Source: Serratia sp. Ag1
GTDB taxonomy: Bacteria > Pseudomonadota > Gammaproteobacteria > Enterobacterales > Enterobacteriaceae
Assembly (NCBI RefSeq): GCF_000743355.1
Contig: NZ_JQEI01000003.1
Span: 248,001 to 312,000 of the forward strand
Reading direction: 5' to 3'
Length of the DNA: 64,000 bases
In this document: in pieces, positions 11,381-23,253 of the stretch
How positions within the stretch are numbered: position 1 is the stretch's first letter
Layout: each line of letters begins with the position of its first letter
Translations under genes and position numbers: made by a program
Notes under the pieces: model-generated
Seen by the model: only the letters and a program-made list of their open reading frames with translations
Told to the model about the DNA's origin: nothing
The model's database searches: none

Positions 11381-11403
11381 CAACACATTTGCGCTGTATG
11401 TTG
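11381..11403. promoter_or_regulatory. Dyad upstream of the dimethylargininase operon
   Basis: An imperfect inverted repeat CAACACA-N9-TATGTTG (6 of 7 pairs) lies about 90 bp before the dimethylargininase start. It could be an operator for the nearby Lrp-type or GlxA-type regulator. The link is by position only. Confidence 0.25.
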
Positions 11404-11503
11404 CCGCGCTGGCGGCCCATTGGGCTGTGCGAAAAAACGCGCTCGGCTCGTCACAGATCAAGGAAAACAAAGCGGTTAATTGATAGTCGGCGGGGATAAA
11501 ACG

Positions 11504-11537
11504 TGAAAAACCGCACCCTTCGGCTGAAGGATGCGGT
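11504..11537 (-). terminator. Terminator of the mglBAC operon
   Basis: On the minus strand ACCGCA-N-CCTTC / GAAGG-N-TGCGGT forms a long stem followed by TTTTT. It lies 51 bp after the mglC stop. Confidence 0.88.
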
Positions 11538-11588
11538 AGGTGCGAGTGAACGAAACCAACAACGCTGTAAGACGAAGGGTATAAGAGA

Positions 11589-12599
11589 TTACTTTTTCTT
11601 GGCGTACTTGAGCGAGTCCAGCGCGACCGCAAAGATGATGATGCCGCCCTTGATGATGTACTGCCAGTAAGGGTTAACCCCGATATAGGTCAGACCATAG
11701 TTGATTACGGTAAAGATAATGACCCCGGTCACCACCCCCAACACCGTCCCCACCCCACCCGCAAACGACACCCCGCCCACCACGCAGGCGGCAATCGCAT
11801 CCAGCTCATACATAAAACCGAGGTTATTGGTGGCACTGCCGATACGCCCCGCTTCCAGCAGGCCACCAAAGGCATAAAACACCCCAGACAGCGCATAGAT
11901 CATAATCAGGTTCAGCGGCACGTTAACGCCAGAGACTTTAGCTGCCTCAGGGTTGCCACCGATGGCGAAGATGTTTTTACCGAAGCGGGTTTTATTCCAC
12001 AGCACCCAGACAAAGACGATCGCAATAATGGCGTAGAAGGTGATATACGACAGCTTAAAGTCACCAAATCGCAGGAATCCCTGAGCAAACGTGGAGAATT
12101 TCGGATCAAAACCTGCCACTGGCGAAGCCCCCACAAAATCGTAATACAGCGAGTTGATGCCGTAGACGATAATCATGGTGCCCAACGTGGTGATAAACGG
12201 CGTTACGTTGAGATAAGCGATAATCAGGCCGTTTACCAGGCCAATCACTGCCCCGATCGCACACACCAGCAGGATCACCAGCGGGATCGACCAGGTTTCC
12301 ATGTGCGGGAACACTTTGTTGACGTTATCCATCGATTGCAGCAGGGTCGCGGCGACTACTGCCGCCAACCCCACCTGCCGACCGGCAGAAAGATCGGTCC
12401 CTTGTGTCACAATCAACCCGGCCACACCCAGTGCAATAATGATGCGCACCGAAGATTGGGTCAGGATGTTACTCAAGTTAATCAGGCTTAAAAACGTCGG
12501 ATCCTGAATAATGATAATAGCCAGCAGCACCAGCAATACCACATAAATGCCACCTTCTTTAAAGTAGGTGAACAAGGTTTTTCTATTAAGCGCGTTCAT
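11589..12599 (-). CDS. mglC: Galactose/methyl-galactoside ABC permease MglC
   Basis: Inner-membrane permease of the high-affinity galactose importer MglBAC. The ATG at 12599 gives 336 aa, equal to E. coli, and has AAGGA 8 nt upstream; a GTG two codons earlier is rejected. Long identical stretches to E. coli are visible (GGNPEAAKVSGVNV, ELDAIAACVVGGVSF). It is the last gene of the operon, 11 bp after mglA, with a strong terminator behind. Confidence 0.97.
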   Translation of the reverse strand: MNALNRKTLFTYFKEGGIYVVLLVLLAIIIIQDPTFLSLINLSNILTQSSVRIIIALGVAGLIVTQGTDLSAGRQVGLAAVVAATLLQSMDNVNKVFPHMETWSIPLVILLVCAIGAVIGLVNGLIIAYLNVTPFITTLGTMIIVYGINSLYYDFVGASPVAGFDPKFSTFAQGFLRFGDFKLSYITFYAIIAIVFVWVLWNKTRFGKNIFAIGGNPEAAKVSGVNVPLNLIMIYALSGVFYAFGGLLEAGRIGSATNNLGFMYELDAIAACVVGGVSFAGGVGTVLGVVTGVIIFTVINYGLTYIGVNPYWQYIIKGGIIIFAVALDSLKYAKKK

Positions 12600-12610
12600 A
12601 ATCACGATCC

Positions 12611-14119
12611 TTAAAGATGCAAGGAGGCTAACCGCAATATTTCATTTTGCGAGGTCTGTTTGGTATTAACGATGCCCGCAACCTGACCATTACTCATCAC
12701 CAGTATTCTGTCGGTAATTCCCAAAAGCTCCGGCATTTCAGAAGAGATAATAATGATCCCCTTGCCCTTCTTCGCCAACTCGGTCATTAACTGATAAATT
12801 TCAAACTTGGCTCCCACATCGATACCGCGCGTCGGCTCATCCATCATCAATATTTCCGGCTGAGTCAGCAACCAACGGCCAATAATCACTTTTTGCTGAT
12901 TGCCGCCAGACAGCGAACCGATATGAGTACGCTGGCCCGGCGTTTTTACCCGCATGGCATCGATCACCCATTGGGTATCGCTTTTCATCCGGGTATTATC
13001 CAGCAAGCCCACTTTATTTTTGTAATTACGAATATTGGAAATCAGTGAATTAAAACCGACGTCCAGATAAGCATAAATACCGGTTGAGCGGCGTTCTTCC
13101 GTCACCAAGGCAAAGCCATGGTTAATCGCTTCATTGGCAGTGCTATTCTCGATGCTCTTGCCATGCAGCTTAATCGTACCTGCTACTTTCTCGCGGATGC
13201 CGAACAAGGTTTCCACGATGTCAGTACGCTTGGCACCCACCAGCCCGGCAATCCCCAAGATTTCACCCTTATGCAGATCAAAAGAGATATCGCGGATTGA
13301 AGGCTGGCGCAACGAGGTCAGGTTTCTCACCTCCAGAATCACCTCTCCCGGCGTATTCTGGCGATCGGGGAAGCGCTGGCTCAGCGAACGGCCAACCATC
13401 ATCGAGATGATCTTGTCCATATCCAACCCTTCCAGCGGTTGGGTGGCAATCCATTGGCCGTCACGCAGAATGGTGATTTCATCGCAAAGCTGGAAAATCT
13501 CTTCCATCTTATGGGAGATATAAACAATGCCGCAGCCACGATCTTTCAGCTTACGGATAATCGTGAATAAGTGATTAACCTCTTTCTCCGTCAGGGAAGA
13601 TGTCGGTTCATCCATAATCACAATTTTGGCGTTATACGAAAAAGCTTTGGCAATCTCGATCATCTGCATCTGGGATACCGACAGCGTACCCACTTTGGCG
13701 CGAGGATCGATATCAATATCCAGTTCGTCAAAGATTGCCTGGGTATCTTTGTACATTTTATCCTGATCGACAAACAGGCCTTTGGTGGGATATCGCCCCA
13801 GCCACATATTGTCCATCACGCTACGCTGCAGAACCAGGTTCAATTCCTGATGCACCATAGAAACGCCGTGTTCCAGCGCCTCTTTAGAACTCTTGAAATC
13901 TACTTCCTGCCCCTGGAACAGGATACTGCCGGAATCTTTTTTATAAATGCCAAACAGACATTTCAATAACGTCGATTTACCCGCCCCGTTCTCCCCCATC
14001 AATGCATGAATAGAGTGTGGGCGAACGCGCAGATTAACATTATCCAATGCCTTTACGCCGGGAAATGACTTATTGATATTGGCCATTTCCAACAGCCACT
14101 CACGCGAGTTATCGGCCAT
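12611..14119 (-). CDS. mglA: Galactose/methyl-galactoside ABC ATPase MglA
   Basis: 502-aa double-domain ATPase that powers galactose uptake. The first half has Walker [10 protein letters not shown] near 40-48, the signature LSVSQMQM and Walker [11 protein letters not shown]. The second half lacks a classic Walker A (GLVGAKRTD) as usual for the sugar CUT2 class, but has LSGGNQQK and [10 protein letters not shown]. It is preceded by a GC-rich hairpin that separates it from mglB. Confidence 0.97.
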   Translation of the reverse strand: MADNSREWLLEMANINKSFPGVKALDNVNLRVRPHSIHALMGENGAGKSTLLKCLFGIYKKDSGSILFQGQEVDFKSSKEALEHGVSMVHQELNLVLQRSVMDNMWLGRYPTKGLFVDQDKMYKDTQAIFDELDIDIDPRAKVGTLSVSQMQMIEIAKAFSYNAKIVIMDEPTSSLTEKEVNHLFTIIRKLKDRGCGIVYISHKMEEIFQLCDEITILRDGQWIATQPLEGLDMDKIISMMVGRSLSQRFPDRQNTPGEVILEVRNLTSLRQPSIRDISFDLHKGEILGIAGLVGAKRTDIVETLFGIREKVAGTIKLHGKSIENSTANEAINHGFALVTEERRSTGIYAYLDVGFNSLISNIRNYKNKVGLLDNTRMKSDTQWVIDAMRVKTPGQRTHIGSLSGGNQQKVIIGRWLLTQPEILMMDEPTRGIDVGAKFEIYQLMTELAKKGKGIIIISSEMPELLGITDRILVMSNGQVAGIVNTKQTSQNEILRLASLHL

Positions 14120-14149
14120 AAATATACCTGGATTTTCTAATAATAAATT

Positions 14150-14170
14150 CCCCGCCGGGGATCGGCGGGG
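14150..14170 (-). terminator. Intercistronic hairpin between mglB and mglA
   Basis: 8-bp GC stem CCCCGCCG/CGGCGGGG with a 5-nt loop, without a long T tract. It probably protects the mglB message or attenuates readthrough, giving more binding protein than MglA and MglC. Confidence 0.6.
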
Positions 14171-14182
14171 TCATTGCTGTGT

Positions 14183-15175
14183 TTATTTAACAAACTGAGA
14201 CAGATTGTCTTTATCTACACCAACATAAGGGATACGCACGACTTTATTTTCGATCTTGTATTGGGTGCCATCTGCCGCTGGTTTGCCCGCAGCCAGGTTT
14301 TTCGCCAGTTCGAAAGTGGCTTTGGCCTGGTTCTCAGCATCGTTCAGCACGGTCCCGGCCATTGCGCCCGATTTCACCAAGGCCAGTGCTTCTGGCAATG
14401 CATCTACGCCGAATACTGGGATATTGGTTTTGTTATGCGCTTTCAGGGCCTCAACAGCTCCCATCGCCATCGCATCGTTGTTGGCAATCACCACTTCGAT
14501 CTTATTGGCATTCGGGCCAGACAACCAGGCGTCCATCTTGTCTTTAGCCTGTGCGGTGTCCCACATCGCGGTGTCCATCTGCAGTTGCTGAGTTTTGTAG
14601 CCTTTCTCATTCAGAGTCTTAACCACATAAGTGGTACGTGCTTCAGCATCCGGGTGGCCCGGTTCGCCTTTCAACAGCACATATTGAATCTGACCATCTT
14701 TGTTCAGATCCCAATTCGGGCTGGCTTTCCAGTGTTTGGCAATCAGTTCGCCCTGGATCACACCGGACTCTTTGGAGTCGGTGCCGACGTAATAAGCTTT
14801 GTCGTAGCTGTCCAGCGCTTTGCGGGAAGGTTCTTTGTTGTAGAACACCACCGGGATATCGTTAGCACGCGCTTTATCAATCACCACTGGCGCTGCTGCC
14901 GGGTCAACCAGGTTGATTGCCAGCGCTTTAACCCCTTTGGCAATCAGCACATCGATCTGATCGTTCTGCTTGGATTGGTCATTCTGCGAATCATTCATTA
15001 ACAGCGTGACGTCCGGAGACGCCTTGGCATCTTTTTCAATGGCTTTGCGCACGACTGACATAAAGTTGTCGTCATATTTATAAATGGTCACACCAATACG
15101 AGTTTCTGCGTGAGCGGCAGCGCCAAACATCATACTTGCGGCCAGCGCGGCCAGGGTGAAAACCTTCTTATTCAT
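14183..15175 (-). CDS. mglB: Periplasmic galactose/glucose-binding protein MglB
   Basis: 330-aa periplasmic binding protein for galactose and glucose, also a ligand presenter for the Trg chemoreceptor in E. coli (332 aa there). A 23-residue signal peptide ends at AAHA. Binding-site blocks are conserved: [37 protein letters not shown] and [23 protein letters not shown] precedes the ATG. The promoter region carries a CRP box, a gal operator and a leader hairpin. Confidence 0.98.
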   Translation of the reverse strand: MNKKVFTLAALAASMMFGAAAHAETRIGVTIYKYDDNFMSVVRKAIEKDAKASPDVTLLMNDSQNDQSKQNDQIDVLIAKGVKALAINLVDPAAAPVVIDKARANDIPVVFYNKEPSRKALDSYDKAYYVGTDSKESGVIQGELIAKHWKASPNWDLNKDGQIQYVLLKGEPGHPDAEARTTYVVKTLNEKGYKTQQLQMDTAMWDTAQAKDKMDAWLSGPNANKIEVVIANNDAMAMGAVEALKAHNKTNIPVFGVDALPEALALVKSGAMAGTVLNDAENQAKATFELAKNLAAGKPAADGTQYKIENKVVRIPYVGVDKDNLSQFVK

Positions 15176-15228
15176 TGTCTGTCTCCGGTTTGTAGAGGGT
15201 CGTACTCGGTATTAAAACGATACCTGCC

Positions 15229-15270
15229 GTACTTGAAATTGCGGCGCTGTTAAACCACCACTTCAAGTAC
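15229..15270 (-). other. Stem-loop in the mglB leader
   Basis: GTACTTGAA (15229-15237) and TTCAAGTAC (15262-15270) are perfect 9-bp inverted repeats with a 24-nt loop. With the predicted start near 15275, the transcript would open with this hairpin at about +6. It may stabilise the 5' end. Confidence 0.55.
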
Positions 15271-15274
15271 TTTG

Positions 15275-15325
15275 GTTATAGAGCATAGACAGCGCGATGT
15301 TAATATTCTGTGAATTTTCTCACAG
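15275..15325 (-). promoter_or_regulatory. CRP-dependent mglB promoter
   Basis: A perfect CRP core TGTGA-N6-TCACA lies at 15310-15325. On the minus strand a -10 element TATGCT is at 15287-15282. The spacing puts the CRP centre near -41.5, a class II arrangement, with transcription from about 15275. mglBAC of E. coli is likewise CRP-activated. Confidence 0.85.
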
Positions 15326-15327
15326 AT

Positions 15328-15343
15328 TGAAAACGGTTACACA
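15328..15343 (-). promoter_or_regulatory. GalS/GalR operator at mglB
   Basis: On the minus strand GTGTAACCGTTTTCAA matches the gal operator pattern GTGKAANCGNTTNCAC except for the last bases. It adjoins the CRP box, as in the E. coli mgl promoter. Binding by the neighbouring GalS is inferred. Confidence 0.8.
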
Positions 15344-15354
15344 ACGTTAAATGT

Positions 15355-16392
15355 TTAGAGAGTGACCGCCGCCTCACTTTGCCACGGCGCTACAGAGTGG
15401 CGGCGTACCAAGGTTGGCATGAAAATATGTGTAGCTTGTGGTTCCAGTAATCCAGCAGCGCCTTTCAGCGCCAGCTCGGTCGCCAGGGTCGCCATAGAAA
15501 CAATGGGATAGCGGATGGTAGTCAGCTTCGGGCTGGTGTAGCGGGCAATCGGGATATCATCAAATCCCACCAACGAGAAATGCTGCGGCACCGTGATACC
15601 GTTTTCTTTCAACACCGCCATAGCACCGGCTGCCATAGCATCATTGTAGGCAAAAACGGCGCTCAGGTGCAGGTTGCGGCCCAGCAGTTCGACCATCGCG
15701 GCTTCACCTCCCTGTAAATCTGGTGAACCATAGGCACGCCAACTGTCTGGTGGAACGATACCCGCTGCCAGCATCGCCTGGCTGTAGCCCTGTTGGCGTA
15801 ACGGGCCATCTTCGATCGGATGATTGGAACCCAGATAACCAATGCGCTGATGGCCCTGCGACAACAGCAGACGCAGCGCCATCTCGGCGCCAAACACATT
15901 GTCCAGCCCGACGCAGCGGTGTTCGTAGCCGGTTATTACCCGGTTAATCAGCACCATGCCTGGAACCTGATCCATAAAAGCGATCAGCTCCGCATCACTC
16001 AGCGCTTTAGCATGTACAATCAGAGCGTTACAACGCTGCCGGATCAGCACCTCGATGGCGTGGCGTTCTTTATCCGCCTGGTGATAACTGTTGCCAATCA
16101 GCAAGTATTTCTGGTTTTGCTGCGCCACAGTGTCAACCGCTTTCACTAAGGCACCAAAAAACGGATCGGAGACATCCATCACCACCACACCAAGCGTGTC
16201 GCTGCTTTGCGTTGCCAGCGCCTGCGCATTGGCGTTTGGCCGATAGCCTAATTCCGCGACCGCCTGCAGCACCTGTTCACGCGTCTTTGGGCTGGTTAGA
16301 GCGCTGTTGTTCAGTACTCGCGAAACGGTAGCCACAGAAACGCCTGCACGCTTCGCGACATCGCGAATAGTGATCGGATGGACAGCATTCAT
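15355..16392 (-). CDS. galS: mgl operon regulator GalS (LacI family)
   Basis: 345-aa LacI-type repressor of the galactose regulon, responding to galactose. Residues 6-30 form the helix-turn-helix ([20 protein letters not shown]) with the hinge helix PNANAQALA. The effector domain is near-identical in blocks to E. coli GalS ([26 protein letters not shown]). The ATG at 16392 has AGGAT 6 nt upstream; the open frame to 16422 is rejected. Its own upstream region has CRP and gal-type sites, consistent with autoregulation. Confidence 0.96.
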   Translation of the reverse strand: MNAVHPITIRDVAKRAGVSVATVSRVLNNSALTSPKTREQVLQAVAELGYRPNANAQALATQSSDTLGVVVMDVSDPFFGALVKAVDTVAQQNQKYLLIGNSYHQADKERHAIEVLIRQRCNALIVHAKALSDAELIAFMDQVPGMVLINRVITGYEHRCVGLDNVFGAEMALRLLLSQGHQRIGYLGSNHPIEDGPLRQQGYSQAMLAAGIVPPDSWRAYGSPDLQGGEAAMVELLGRNLHLSAVFAYNDAMAAGAMAVLKENGITVPQHFSLVGFDDIPIARYTSPKLTTIRYPIVSMATLATELALKGAAGLLEPQATHIFMPTLVRRHSVAPWQSEAAVTL

Positions 16393-16457
16393 GGAACATC
16401 CTGAGGTCGGGAAAGTTGACAATGGCGCTATCCTACCCCGTTTGTACGCCTCCTCTG

Positions 16458-16491
16458 CGTGAATTACGTCACAGTAAAGAAAACGTTTACA
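16458..16491 (-). promoter_or_regulatory. CRP box and gal operator upstream of galS
   Basis: CGTGA-N6-TCACA at 16458-16473 matches a CRP core with one change. TGTAAACGTTTTCT on the minus strand at 16491-16478 matches most of the gal operator. The two sites are 4 bp apart and sit 66-99 bp before the galS start, as expected for an autoregulated, CRP-activated galS. Confidence 0.65.
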
Positions 16492-16521
16492 TACATTTTT
16501 TTAACCTACCTGCGCCAGTGC

Positions 16522-17703
16522 TCAATTTGCGTTCTGCTGAGCCCGTTCACCGGCTGCCAAAGCCGTCAGCCAACGCCACAGCCACTCCATCGGGCCTTGA
16601 GTGAAATAATGCAGCCACAGTTTGGAAAACAAGAAGTTAACTAGCCAAATCAGCGGCACAAACGCCAGGAGTTGCAAGCGATCAAACTGCTGATAGAGGC
16701 CAAAACGGTAAAATAGCGTGGTGCAGATCAGCGTTTGCAGCAGGTAATTGCTCAGCGCCATGCGCCCAACCAGTGTCAATCCGTAGCCGATGCGCGAATG
16801 CGAAAGAGAAGGCCAGAAGCCATAGATCAATGCCAGGTAGCCGATGGCCTGCAATGGAGCCCCCAGTTCACGCGGCACCTGTAGCAAGAAACCACTCCAG
16901 CGATAGTCCCAGTTAACCTGCCACTGCAAGGCAACTCCAGGCAGTTGGATTAGCAATGAAAGCGGTATCATCCAGGCAGCCAAGCGCCGATAATGGGCAG
17001 GGGTATACCGGTTGCGCAACCAGCCGCTACGCATCAAACCCGCGCCAAACAGCATCAGACCGGCCAGTTGCCAGCCATACTGTGCGCCAATCGCCAACAG
17101 GTTGGAAGAAAGCAGATCCAGGCGGCTACGCCAGGCTTCGACGCCGCCTTGCAGCTTCCAAAATTTCTCATACTGCAATTCAGCCGCGCCCGGTTGCCAG
17201 AAGTTGCCCGGTTCACCGTGCGACATAAACCCCAGCAACAGCAAGATCGCTACGCCGATCAAATAGAGCATTACGCCCGTTTTCAACAGCGTAATCGTCT
17301 CTTTGGCATCGCGGATCATCCGCCAACACACCAGGCCGATCAGCCCATAAGCCAGCAAGATATCGCCATCCCACAGGAAAATGGCATGCCCCAGGCCAAA
17401 CAGCACCAACCACGATAAGCGAGCGCGGATCCAGACTTTGCCACGGTGTAACAGCAACTGCAGGCTGGCCCCAAACAACAAAGCGAACATCGCTAAAAAT
17501 TTGGCCTGAGTGAACAGATCCAGCCATACCCAAGCCCAGGCATCACGCGCAGAAGGTGTCCCCAGAAAAGCCGGGTTGAGATAGGCCGCTTTCGGCAGGC
17601 CAAAAGCGCTGATATTCATCAGCAGAATGCCGAGAATGGCGATACCACGTGCACAATCCAACGTCGCAATACGCGGCAGCGGTGCCGTTTCATGATGATT
17701 CAT
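16522..17703 (-). CDS. yeiB: DUF418 membrane protein YeiB
   Basis: 393-aa polytopic inner-membrane protein of the DUF418 family (E. coli YeiB 385 aa). Residues 10-40 give the family entry RIATLDCARGIAILGILLMN. The C-terminal DUF418 block includes GRMALSNYLLQTLICTT and FSKLWLHYFTQGPMEWLWR. Function is unknown; the fold is related to acyltransferase-3-type membrane proteins. The order folE-yeiB-galS-mgl equals E. coli. A terminator for folE lies just before its start, so yeiB may depend on readthrough or a weak own promoter. Confidence 0.93.
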   Translation of the reverse strand: MNHHETAPLPRIATLDCARGIAILGILLMNISAFGLPKAAYLNPAFLGTPSARDAWAWVWLDLFTQAKFLAMFALLFGASLQLLLHRGKVWIRARLSWLVLFGLGHAIFLWDGDILLAYGLIGLVCWRMIRDAKETITLLKTGVMLYLIGVAILLLLGFMSHGEPGNFWQPGAAELQYEKFWKLQGGVEAWRSRLDLLSSNLLAIGAQYGWQLAGLMLFGAGLMRSGWLRNRYTPAHYRRLAAWMIPLSLLIQLPGVALQWQVNWDYRWSGFLLQVPRELGAPLQAIGYLALIYGFWPSLSHSRIGYGLTLVGRMALSNYLLQTLICTTLFYRFGLYQQFDRLQLLAFVPLIWLVNFLFSKLWLHYFTQGPMEWLWRWLTALAAGERAQQNAN

Positions 17704-17727
17704 TTTATACCGCTGTATTCAGAATGT

Positions 17728-17750
17728 TAAAAAGGCACCCTAAGGTGCCT
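17728..17750 (-). terminator. Terminator after folE
   Basis: On the minus strand AGGCACC/GGTGCCT (7 bp, loop TTAG) is followed by TTTTTAAC. It also forms the left end of the repeat element at 17741-17894. Confidence 0.75.
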
Positions 17751-17894
17751 CAGACGGCTGACAAAGTTAGATATTAGGGAGAGCGTGCCGGAGGGGTCGT
17801 AGCGGCGTAAGCCGCCGGAGCGCCCCTCGGTGCGCTAGGCCCGGGTATCTCGGGTTAAAAGACCACTTTGTCATCAACCTCAGGCCCCCTAAGA
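17741..17894. repeat. MITE-like dispersed repeat, copy 1
   Basis: Non-coding element with imperfect terminal inverted repeats: GGTGCCTCAGACGGCTGACAAAG on the left and the reverse of CTTTGTCATCAACCTCAGGC on the right. Inside are GC-rich stems (GCGGC-gtaa-GCCGC). About 77 bp of it, including GAGCGCCCC, GCGCTAG and CGGGTTAAAAGACCA, recur in opposite orientation at 23177-23253. Direct TGACAAAG/CTTTGTCA ends are at 17759-17766 and 17866-17873. Non-autonomous mobile origin is inferred. Confidence 0.7.
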
Positions 17895-17920
17895 TACCTG
17901 TGTTCTTCATGACCAACGTG

Positions 17921-18583
17921 TCACCCCTGATGACGCACCGCACGCAGGAACTCCTGACGCGTGTTCTGGCTGGATTTGAACAACCCACCCAGAGAGGTGG
18001 TCGTCGTTGCACTGGTTGCATCGCGGATCCCGCGCGCTTTAACACAATAATGAACCGCATCAATCGATACCGCCACATTATTAGTGCCCAACAAAGTTTG
18101 CAGGGCCACCAGGATTTGCTGCGTCAAACGCTCCTGCACCTGCGGACGCTGAGCAAAGAACTGCACAATACGGTTGATTTTTGATAAGCCAATCACCGAG
18201 TCTTTCGGGATATAAGCCACCGTGGCTTTGCCATCGATGGTCACAAAATGGTGTTCGCAAGTGCTGGTCAGCGTGATATCACGCACCGTGACCATCTCAT
18301 CCACCTTCATTTTGTTTTCAATCACAGTGATTTTCGGGAAGTTGGCATAATCCAGGCCGGAGAAAATCTCGTCGACATACATTTTCGCAATGCGATGCGG
18401 CGTTTCTGCCAGACTGTCATCGGACAGATCGAGATTCAGCAACTTCATGATTTCGGTCATGTGCCCTTTGATACGGCTTTTGCGCGTTTCCCGATCCAGC
18501 ATTTCCCCACACAGTGGGGTTTCCAGGCCGCGCGCTTCAAGCGCAGCATGAACCAGTGCAGCTTCATTACTTAACGATGTCAT
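17921..18583 (-). CDS. folE: GTP cyclohydrolase I type 1
   Basis: First step of tetrahydrofolate synthesis: GTP to 7,8-dihydroneopterin triphosphate, as a homodecamer. The 220 aa compare with 222 in E. coli. Zinc ligands are Cys109 and His112 in TSTCEHHF and Cys180 in VHYCVKARG. The C-terminal half is almost identical to E. coli ([20 protein letters not shown]). GGAGATAGAG precedes the ATG. It is followed by a terminator and a dispersed repeat before yeiB. Confidence 0.98.
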   Translation of the reverse strand: MTSLSNEAALVHAALEARGLETPLCGEMLDRETRKSRIKGHMTEIMKLLNLDLSDDSLAETPHRIAKMYVDEIFSGLDYANFPKITVIENKMKVDEMVTVRDITLTSTCEHHFVTIDGKATVAYIPKDSVIGLSKINRIVQFFAQRPQVQERLTQQILVALQTLLGTNNVAVSIDAVHYCVKARGIRDATSATTTTSLGGLFKSSQNTRQEFLRAVRHQG

Positions 18584-18828
18584 GGGTCTCTATCTCCAGC
18601 AGGCGGCTCCGACAATGCCTGTTATGCCGATAACTAGCAGATTTGCGGTGTCTTATGTTTTAACTACCCGGTTCGGATACGTCATAGCGTGAACCCGGTC
18701 AAAATTTTCACCCACTCTAGATGAGAGTGAGACGTTTATCCAGTGATTGTGTTTCATCATGGAGTGAAATATCCGCATTCAGCCCGTAGCAGGTGGGCTG
18801 CGGCTATCCCGTGTTTTTTGTACGGAAT

Positions 18829-19989
18829 TCAATCAGGGTTATGTCCGTTTTGGGTCACCGCCCGTGATGACGTATTGATCACTAACCAACCGGCGATCAC
18901 CAACCCCAGCACCGCCACATACAGCGCGGGCTCAAGCCGTTGGGTCAACGCGGTTGAAACCGCCGACAGCATCGGGCCAACCAGTTGGCCAATGGCGTAA
19001 CCGGTAGTCAGCAAGCCCGCCATATAGCGCGCATGCTGGGGGGCCAACTCCCTGCCATGCTGAATGGAAAGCTGTACCACGCTGAGAAACCCGCCCCCGG
19101 TAAACAAAGCCCCCAGTATCAGGCCGGTAACACCCGGTACCACCTCGGCACACAGCACTCCCAACGCCTGTACCCATAGAGTGATCGCCAACCGGCTTTG
19201 CGTGGTGAGCTTATGGCGCGTCAGAATACCGATAACAATGCCCAACACTGCCGCACCACCGAAAATCGGCCAGACAAATTGGGCAAACAGACTACCGGGG
19301 AAACGCGCCGCCGCCATCTGTGAAAGAAACGTCGCGGGCAGGATATAGCCAAAGCCAGCCAGGCTGTAGCTCCACACCAGCCGCTTCAAGGCCGGAGTCA
19401 ATACCAGCGGTTCCGGTACCGTATCAGGCCGATGCAAATCCCCGGTCCGTGGCAGATGAATACTGATTGCCGCCACCAACACCAAGGCCAGCACGCCATA
19501 TACCAGCCAAGCCTGTGCAGCACTCAGCGCCAGGCTATGGATTGCCACCGCCAGCATACCGCTGATAAAAATACCGGCTCCCGGCCCGGCGAATACCGCC
19601 GCACTCAGCGCCGGGCGGCCATAATGTGCCAAGCGTTCGTTGGTCCACGCCGCCACCAGCACCATCGACCAACCACTGGCCCAGCCAATCACCAAACGTA
19701 CCGCTCCGTGCCACCATACGCCTTCAACTACAGCAGACAGCAACGTGAGGATCACTACCCCCCAAACACCGAGCCACAGGCGACATTCCACATGGCGGCT
19801 GGCGCGCATGGCGTCAAAAGCGCCGCACAGGTAGCCGAAGTAGTTCAACGCGGCCACCAGACCAACACCGGTCAACGTAAACTGCTGTTCAGCAATCATC
19901 AGTGGCACCTGTGGCGTGAAGGCAAAACGGCCAATCCCCATCGCAACAACTAAAGTAATAAAGCCACTTAGAGCAATTTTTAACGCCAT
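18829..19989 (-). CDS. YbfB/YjiJ family MFS transporter
   Basis: 386-aa major facilitator protein with about 12 membrane segments. The N-terminus (ALSGFITLVVAMGIGRFAFT) is typical of the YbfB/YjiJ (MFS_4) group, whose substrates are largely unknown. AGGAT precedes the ATG. It is divergent from a LysR regulator, with 106 bp between, a common pairing of an exporter and its controller. Confidence 0.88.
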   Translation of the reverse strand: MALKIALSGFITLVVAMGIGRFAFTPQVPLMIAEQQFTLTGVGLVAALNYFGYLCGAFDAMRASRHVECRLWLGVWGVVILTLLSAVVEGVWWHGAVRLVIGWASGWSMVLVAAWTNERLAHYGRPALSAAVFAGPGAGIFISGMLAVAIHSLALSAAQAWLVYGVLALVLVAAISIHLPRTGDLHRPDTVPEPLVLTPALKRLVWSYSLAGFGYILPATFLSQMAAARFPGSLFAQFVWPIFGGAAVLGIVIGILTRHKLTTQSRLAITLWVQALGVLCAEVVPGVTGLILGALFTGGGFLSVVQLSIQHGRELAPQHARYMAGLLTTGYAIGQLVGPMLSAVSTALTQRLEPALYVAVLGLVIAGWLVINTSSRAVTQNGHNPD

Positions 19990-20095
19990 CGGCGCATCCT
20001 GGTTGTTAAAAGAAAGTTGCGGCTATCATGCCTCAGCATTACACTCACAAAAACTGAATAATTCTCACCAAGTTCATCACAAAAAGAGAAAGCTG

Positions 20096-22115
<2,020 letters not shown>

Positions 22116-22131
22116 GCCAGGAGGCAGAAAG

Positions 22132-22974
22132 ATGAACACGTCATTAGAACTTCTCGAAGAGCACCGTATGTTCGGTGGCTGGCAACAACGTTACCGCCAT
22201 GCGGCGCAGAGCCTGAGTTGCAACATGACTTTCAGCATCTACCTGCCGCCGCCGCGTGATGATAATCCCCCACCGGTGCTGTATTGGCTGTCGGGGCTGA
22301 CCTGCAATGATGAAAACTTTACGCTAAAAGCGGGTGCCCAACGCATCGCCGCCGAACTGGGGTTGGTGCTGGTAATGCCAGACACCAGCCCACGCGGTGA
22401 CGACGTACCCAATGATGCAGGTTACGATCTGGGCCAGGGTGCCGGTTTTTATCTCAACGCCACCCAAGCGCCGTGGAACAGGCACTTCCGCATGTATGAT
22501 TACATCAGCGATGAGTTGCCTGCACTGATTCAGCAGCATTTCAGCATCGGCGATCGTCAGTCCATCTTCGGCCATTCGATGGGCGGCCATGGTGCACTGA
22601 TGATGGCATTGCGCAATCCGCAGCGCTTTTGTTCTGCATCGGCTTTTGCACCGATTGTTAACCCGAGCCAGGTGCCGTGGGGGCGTAAAGCCTTTGCCGC
22701 CTACTTAGGGGGCGACGAAAGCCAGTGGTTGCAGTATGACAGTTGTTACCTGCTGGCCAACAGCACAGAAAAACTGCCTATTCTGGTGGACCAAGGGGAT
22801 GGCGACCAGTTCCTGGCAGACCAGTTGCAACCGGCAAAGCTGGCAGAACTGGCACACCAGCTCGACTGGCCGCTAACCTTACGAACCCAGCCGGGCTACG
22901 ACCATAGCTACTTCACCATTGCGACCTTTGTCGAAGATCACCTGCGCTTCCACGCCGAGCATCTATTCCGCTGA
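22132..22974 (+). CDS. fghA: S-formylglutathione hydrolase (YeiG type)
   Basis: 280-aa serine esterase that splits S-formylglutathione to formate and glutathione, completing the pathway started by FrmA. The nucleophile elbow GHSMGGHGA is near 148-156, and YDHSYFTI near the end carries the catalytic His. It is closer to E. coli YeiG than to FrmB in the N-terminus ([17 protein letters not shown]). The ATG at 22132 has AGGAGG 7 nt upstream. In E. coli yeiG lies next to folE; here it is 3.5 kb away with other genes between. Confidence 0.96.
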   Translation: MNTSLELLEEHRMFGGWQQRYRHAAQSLSCNMTFSIYLPPPRDDNPPPVLYWLSGLTCNDENFTLKAGAQRIAAELGLVLVMPDTSPRGDDVPNDAGYDLGQGAGFYLNATQAPWNRHFRMYDYISDELPALIQQHFSIGDRQSIFGHSMGGHGALMMALRNPQRFCSASAFAPIVNPSQVPWGRKAFAAYLGGDESQWLQYDSCYLLANSTEKLPILVDQGDGDQFLADQLQPAKLAELAHQLDWPLTLRTQPGYDHSYFTIATFVEDHLRFHAEHLFR

Positions 22975-22982
22975 TTGTTTTG

Positions 22983-23020
22983 GCTGTTTGTGGCTGTATC
23001 TTTGCCACAAACAGCGACTT
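22983..23020 (+). terminator. Terminator-like hairpin after fghA
   Basis: A perfect 12-bp stem GCTGTTTGTGGC/GCCACAAACAGC with a 9-nt loop begins 9 bp after the stop. There is no clear T tract. Confidence 0.65.
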
Positions 23021-23176
23021 CCTTAACAGGTTAAGCGCCCGTTTCACGCGTTATACCCCATTTATGATCCTGTTCGCTTTCGCGGCGTGAACGCCTTTAC
23101 AACGGCAATAACCCTCCTTTCCGCCTGCTACCGGGTGGCACTGTAAATCAACGCAACCAACGAATATAAAAGCTTG

Positions 23177-23253
23177 ATGGCAAAATGGTCTTTTAACCCG
23201 ACATAGCCAGGTCTAGCGCATCAAGGGGCGCTCCCTAACAACGGGTTTGTCAG
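23177..23253. repeat. MITE-like dispersed repeat, copy 2 (inverted)
   Basis: On the minus strand TGACAAA-cc, TTAGGGAGCGCCCC, TGCGCTAG and GTCGGGTTAAAAGACCA match the copy at 17741-17894 in opposite orientation. This copy lacks about 38 bp of the internal GC-rich stem. The ends again are TTTGTCA and TGGCAAAA. It lies at the left border of the AT-rich fimbrial island. Confidence 0.65.

Noticed and set aside
13118-13523. Possible defect in MglA second ATPase domain (non-classic Walker A)
   Set aside because: The degenerate second Walker A is normal for this sugar ATPase class.
17767-18078. 103-codon minus-strand frame across the dispersed repeat and the end of folE
   Set aside because: It is composed of repeat DNA plus a shadow of folE.
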